Shown one piece after another: positions 5,783 to 7,603 of a DNA stretch of 7,603 bases. A model generated the notes under the pieces. That model had not been told where the DNA came from, did no database searches, and was given only the letters and a program-made list of their open reading frames with translations. Source of the stretch: Chloroflexota bacterium (GTDB lineage Bacteria > Chloroflexota > Dormibacteria > Dormibacterales > Dormibacteraceae); the NCBI GenBank assembly GCA_005880175.1, contig VBJR01000185.1, forward strand, positions 1 to 7,603, written 5' to 3'. Numbering within the stretch: position 1 is the stretch's first letter; each line of letters opens with the position of its first letter. Made by a program: the position numbers and the translations under genes.

Positions 5783-5797
5783 TGTGAATGGCTCACA
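5783..5797. promoter_or_regulatory. Inverted repeat TGTGA-N5-TCACA, candidate operator
   Basis: TGTGA at 5783-5787 and TCACA at 5793-5797 are perfect inverted half-sites around ATGGC. The half-sites are those of CRP/FNR-family regulators, but the usual CRP spacer is six bases and here it is five. Starting 14 bp upstream of the preferred sigma start codon, it could be a repressor-type operator for the sigma operon. It could also arise by chance. Confidence 0.4.
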
Positions 5798-5820
5798 TGT
5801 CACGTGTCATCGACCAACAA

Positions 5821-5846
5821 TCCCATCTGGGTCCCATCATGTCCCA
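5821..5846. repeat. Three TCCCA direct repeats at 11- and 10-bp spacing
   Basis: TCCCA begins at 5821, 5832 and 5842, with the first two extended to TCCCAT. The spacing of about one helical turn would place all three on the same DNA face, as in sites for cooperatively binding regulators. The repeats lie just before the ribosome binding site of the dehydrogenase gene. A fourth TCCCA occurs at 5774, out of this register. Confidence 0.4.
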
Positions 5847-5850
5847 GGAG
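5846..5850 (+). promoter_or_regulatory. Ribosome binding site AGGAG for the dehydrogenase gene
   Basis: AGGAG ends ten bases before the ATG at 5861 and is the clearest Shine-Dalgarno sequence in the window. It fixes the start of the dehydrogenase frame, although the open frame extends much further upstream. Confidence 0.65.
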
Positions 5851-5860
5851 AGCTCCGCGA

Positions 5861-6679
5861 ATGTCACCCTATCCGCCTGACGCCCTGCGTCGCTACACCG
5901 CCCACGCCCTCGCCTCCCTGGACGTCCCGGAGCCCGACGCCGCCCTGGTGGCCGACAGCCTGGTCGAGGCCGAGCTGGAGGGGCAGGCCACGCACGGCCT
6001 GCTGCGGCTCCCCTTCCTGCTCGACCGGCTGCGCGCCGGCCTGATCAACCCCCGGCCCTCGTTCCGGGTGATCGGCGACCGGGCGGCCGCCGCGCTGCTG
6101 GACGCCGACAACGGGCTGGGGCCGGTCGCCGGGATGCGGGCGACCGAGCTGGCCGTCTCGCGGGCGGCGGCGGCGGGCGCCGGGATCGTCGCGGTGCGCG
6201 TTCACGAACGGGCCGCCGGCCATGTCCCCGCCGGGCGGCAGCACGCCGTACCTGGGCACCAACCCGATCGCGGCGGGCTTCCCGACGACCGGAGACCCGG
6301 TGATCGTGGACATGGCGACGAGCCAGGTGGCGCGGGGCCACATCCTCAAGGCGGCGCGGGTGCGCGAGCCGATCCCGGAGGGCTGGGCGGTGGACGCGGA
6401 GGGCCAGCCGACGACCGACCCGGAGGCGGCGATGGGCGGCCGGCTGCTCCCGCTCGGCGGCGAGAAGGGGTTCGCCCTGGCGCTGCTGGTGGAGGTGCTG
6501 AGCGGCGTCCTGGCCGACGCGGCGGTGGGGCGCGGGTGGCGGCGGACGTGCGCCGCCTGGGCGGCCGGGCGCCCGGCGACCGCCGCCACGCGGAGCGGGC
6601 GCGGCGCCTGAGCGAGGGGGTGGCGCTGCCGGCGCAGCTGGTGGCGGACCTGCGCGAGCGGGTGGGCTCGGAGCCGTAG
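5861..6679 (+). pseudogene. Malate/L-lactate dehydrogenase-family (Ldh2) gene, broken by two internal deletions
   Basis: Members of this NAD(P)-dependent family reduce or oxidise 2-hydroxy/2-keto acids and are about 330-350 residues long. Residues 1-113 (5861-6199) match well: GQATHGLLRLP (usually GxxSHGxxRLP) and DADNGLGPVAGMRA. Similarity then jumps to another frame at about 6201-6535: FTNGPPAMSPPGGSTPYLGT, then GGRLLPLGGEKGFALALLVE, then VLSGVLADAAVGRG. It returns to the first frame from about 6536 to the TAG at 6677-6679 (RRLGGRAPGDRRHAERARRL, then SEGVALPAQLVADLRE). Missing at the first junction is the segment with the conserved NSxHFG histidine (roughly 23 residues). Missing at the second are roughly 40 residues. 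No stop interrupts, so a 272-residue protein could be made, but its middle third would be nonsense. An assembly or sequencing error is the alternative. Confidence 0.82.
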
Positions 6680-6687
6680 GCCCGCTC

Positions 6688-7581
6688 GTGTCGCGGATCG
6701 TCGTGCTGGGCAGCCTGAACGTGGACCTGGTCACGCGCGTGTCCGTCCTGCCGCGGCCCGGCGAGACGGTGCTGGGCGATCGCCTGCTGACGTTCACGGG
6801 CGGCAAGGGCGCCAACCAGGCGGTGGCGGCGGCCCGGCTGGGCGGGCGGGTGGCGATGGTGGGCCGGGTCGGCCGGGACGCGGGCGGCGACGCGCTGCTG
6901 CGCCAGCTGGCGGCGGACGGCGTGGACGCCGCCGGCGTGGAGCGCGACGCCGCGGAGCCGTCAGGGGCGGCGCTGATCATGGTCGGCGCGGACGGCGAGA
7001 ACCTGATCGCGGTGGCCCCGGGCGCGAACGGCCGGGTGGGCGACGCCGACGTGGAGCGCGCCCTGGAGGCGGCCGGGGCCGACGGGTTGGTGGTGCTGCA
7101 GCTGGAGATCCCGCGCTCGGCGGCCGAGCGCGCGCTGCGGGAGGGGCGGCGGGTGCTGCTGAACGCGGCGCCGGCGGCCGCGCTGCCGGCCGAGCTGCTG
7201 CGGGGCCTGGAGGCGCTGGTGGTCAACGAGTCGGAGGCGGCGGCCCTGCTGGGCCGCTCGCTGGCGGGGTCTGATGCGGCCGCCGCGCTGCACGCGGCGG
7301 GCTGCGCGCTGGCGGTGGTCACGCTGGGCGCGGCGGGAGCGGCGGTCTGCGATGCGGATGGAGCCCGGGTGGTGCCGCCGTTCGCGGTGGCGGCGGTGGA
7401 CACGACGGCGGCGGGCGACGCGTTCGTCGGCGCGCTGGCCGTGGGCCTGGCGGCGGGCCGCCCGGCCGGCGAGGCGGTGCGGTTCGCGAACGCGGCGGGC
7501 GCGGCGGCGGCGACGCGGGCGGGCGCGCAGGAGTCGCTGCCCCGCGCGGAGGACCTCCGCAACCTGTTCGGGGTGGCTTAA
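6688..7581 (+). CDS. rbsK: Ribokinase-like PfkB-family sugar kinase
   Basis: Likely phosphorylates D-ribose to ribose 5-phosphate with ATP in the cytosol. The 297-residue length is normal. N-terminal GSLNVD at 8-13 contributes to sugar binding, and GGKGANQAVAAARLG at 38-52 is the first PfkB signature. LNAAPA at 158-163 corresponds to the usual LNPAPA. The N-x-x-E motif is NESE at 180-183. The second signature, DTTAAGDAF at 238-246, carries the anion hole and the catalytic base D244; the DTTAAGD form is the one known from ribokinases. GTG at 6688 lies 8 bp after the dehydrogenase stop, with AGG seven bases upstream, so the two are probably co-transcribed. No transporter or RbsD is present in the window, so another pentose or nucleoside-derived sugar remains possible. 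The stop is TAA at 7579-7581. Confidence 0.92.
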   Translation: MSRIVVLGSLNVDLVTRVSVLPRPGETVLGDRLLTFTGGKGANQAVAAARLGGRVAMVGRVGRDAGGDALLRQLAADGVDAAGVERDAAEPSGAALIMVGADGENLIAVAPGANGRVGDADVERALEAAGADGLVVLQLEIPRSAAERALREGRRVLLNAAPAAALPAELLRGLEALVVNESEAAALLGRSLAGSDAAAALHAAGCALAVVTLGAAGAAVCDADGARVVPPFAVAAVDTTAAGDAFVGALAVGLAAGRPAGEAVRFANAAGAAAATRAGAQESLPRAEDLRNLFGVA

Positions 7582-7603
7582 CGGGTTAGGTTGGCGGACG
7601 CCC

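Larger units (their letters stand above)
5770..5860. promoter_or_regulatory. Divergent regulatory region between sigma factor and dehydrogenase genes
   Basis: This 91-bp gap between divergent starts is visibly less GC-rich than the coding DNA around it. It must carry the promoters for the sigma operon (leftward) and the dehydrogenase/sugar-kinase pair (rightward). It contains an inverted repeat, a CACGTG palindrome at 5801-5806, and three phased TCCCA repeats. No textbook GGAAC/CGTT ECF promoter is obvious, so autoregulation of the sigma factor is not demonstrated. Confidence 0.55.

Noticed and set aside
5839..5880. Thirteen-residue frame starting at ATG 5839 before the dehydrogenase
   Set aside because: It has no ribosome binding site of its own, is out of frame with the dehydrogenase, and shows nothing suggesting a regulatory uORF.
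6045..7562. Long minus-strand open frame (505 codons) under the dehydrogenase and ribokinase genes
   Set aside because: It is low-complexity Ser/Ala/Pro/Arg throughout and antisense to clear PfkB motifs. It is a GC-driven shadow.
7582..7603. Final 22 bases after the ribokinase stop
   Set aside because: No gene start, terminator or repeat can be recognised in so short a stretch.

Overview
The window is about 7.6 kb of very GC-rich DNA. It is densely packed, with strongly GC-biased third codon positions and frequent GTG/TTG starts. These traits fit a high-GC actinobacterial lineage. The homoserine kinase looks, from memory, closest to Thermoleophilia-type enzymes; that placement is a guess, since no database search was possible. 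There are no rRNA, tRNA, CRISPR or IS features.

Left block (minus strand, 4673 down to 1, running off the left edge): a threonine/aspartate-family amino acid operon in transcription order hom (homoserine dehydrogenase with ACT domain), an adenosine-deaminase-family hydrolase, thrC (threonine synthase), a GNAT acetyltransferase, thrB (homoserine kinase), and the first 20 codons of an aspartate kinase. Aspartate kinase, Hom, ThrB and ThrC supply four of the five steps from aspartate to threonine; only aspartate-semialdehyde dehydrogenase is not seen. Every one of the five junctions is the same 4-nt stop/start overlap (GTGA four times, TTGA once), so the six genes are very probably one translationally coupled transcript. 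The deaminase-like and GNAT genes sit inside this unit without a textbook role there. The deaminase-like protein keeps the zinc and catalytic residues but has lost two adenosine-contacting positions.

Middle block (4674-5860): a 57-bp divergent gap separates hom from a small plus-strand gene for a 58-residue single-pass membrane protein, which is too short for routine gene calling. A perfect GC hairpin lies between it and a convergent minus-strand pair: an ECF-type sigma factor followed, with an ATGA overlap, by an 89-residue single-pass membrane protein that is a candidate non-zinc anti-sigma or sensor. Upstream of the sigma gene is a 91-bp divergent regulatory region, less GC-rich than its surroundings, with a TGTGA-N5-TCACA inverted repeat and three helically phased TCCCA repeats.

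Right block (plus strand, 5861-7581): a malate/L-lactate dehydrogenase-family (Ldh2) gene that appears broken by two internal deletions which shift the frame and then restore it. It is followed 8 bp later by an intact ribokinase-like PfkB sugar kinase. The last 22 bases hold nothing recognisable.
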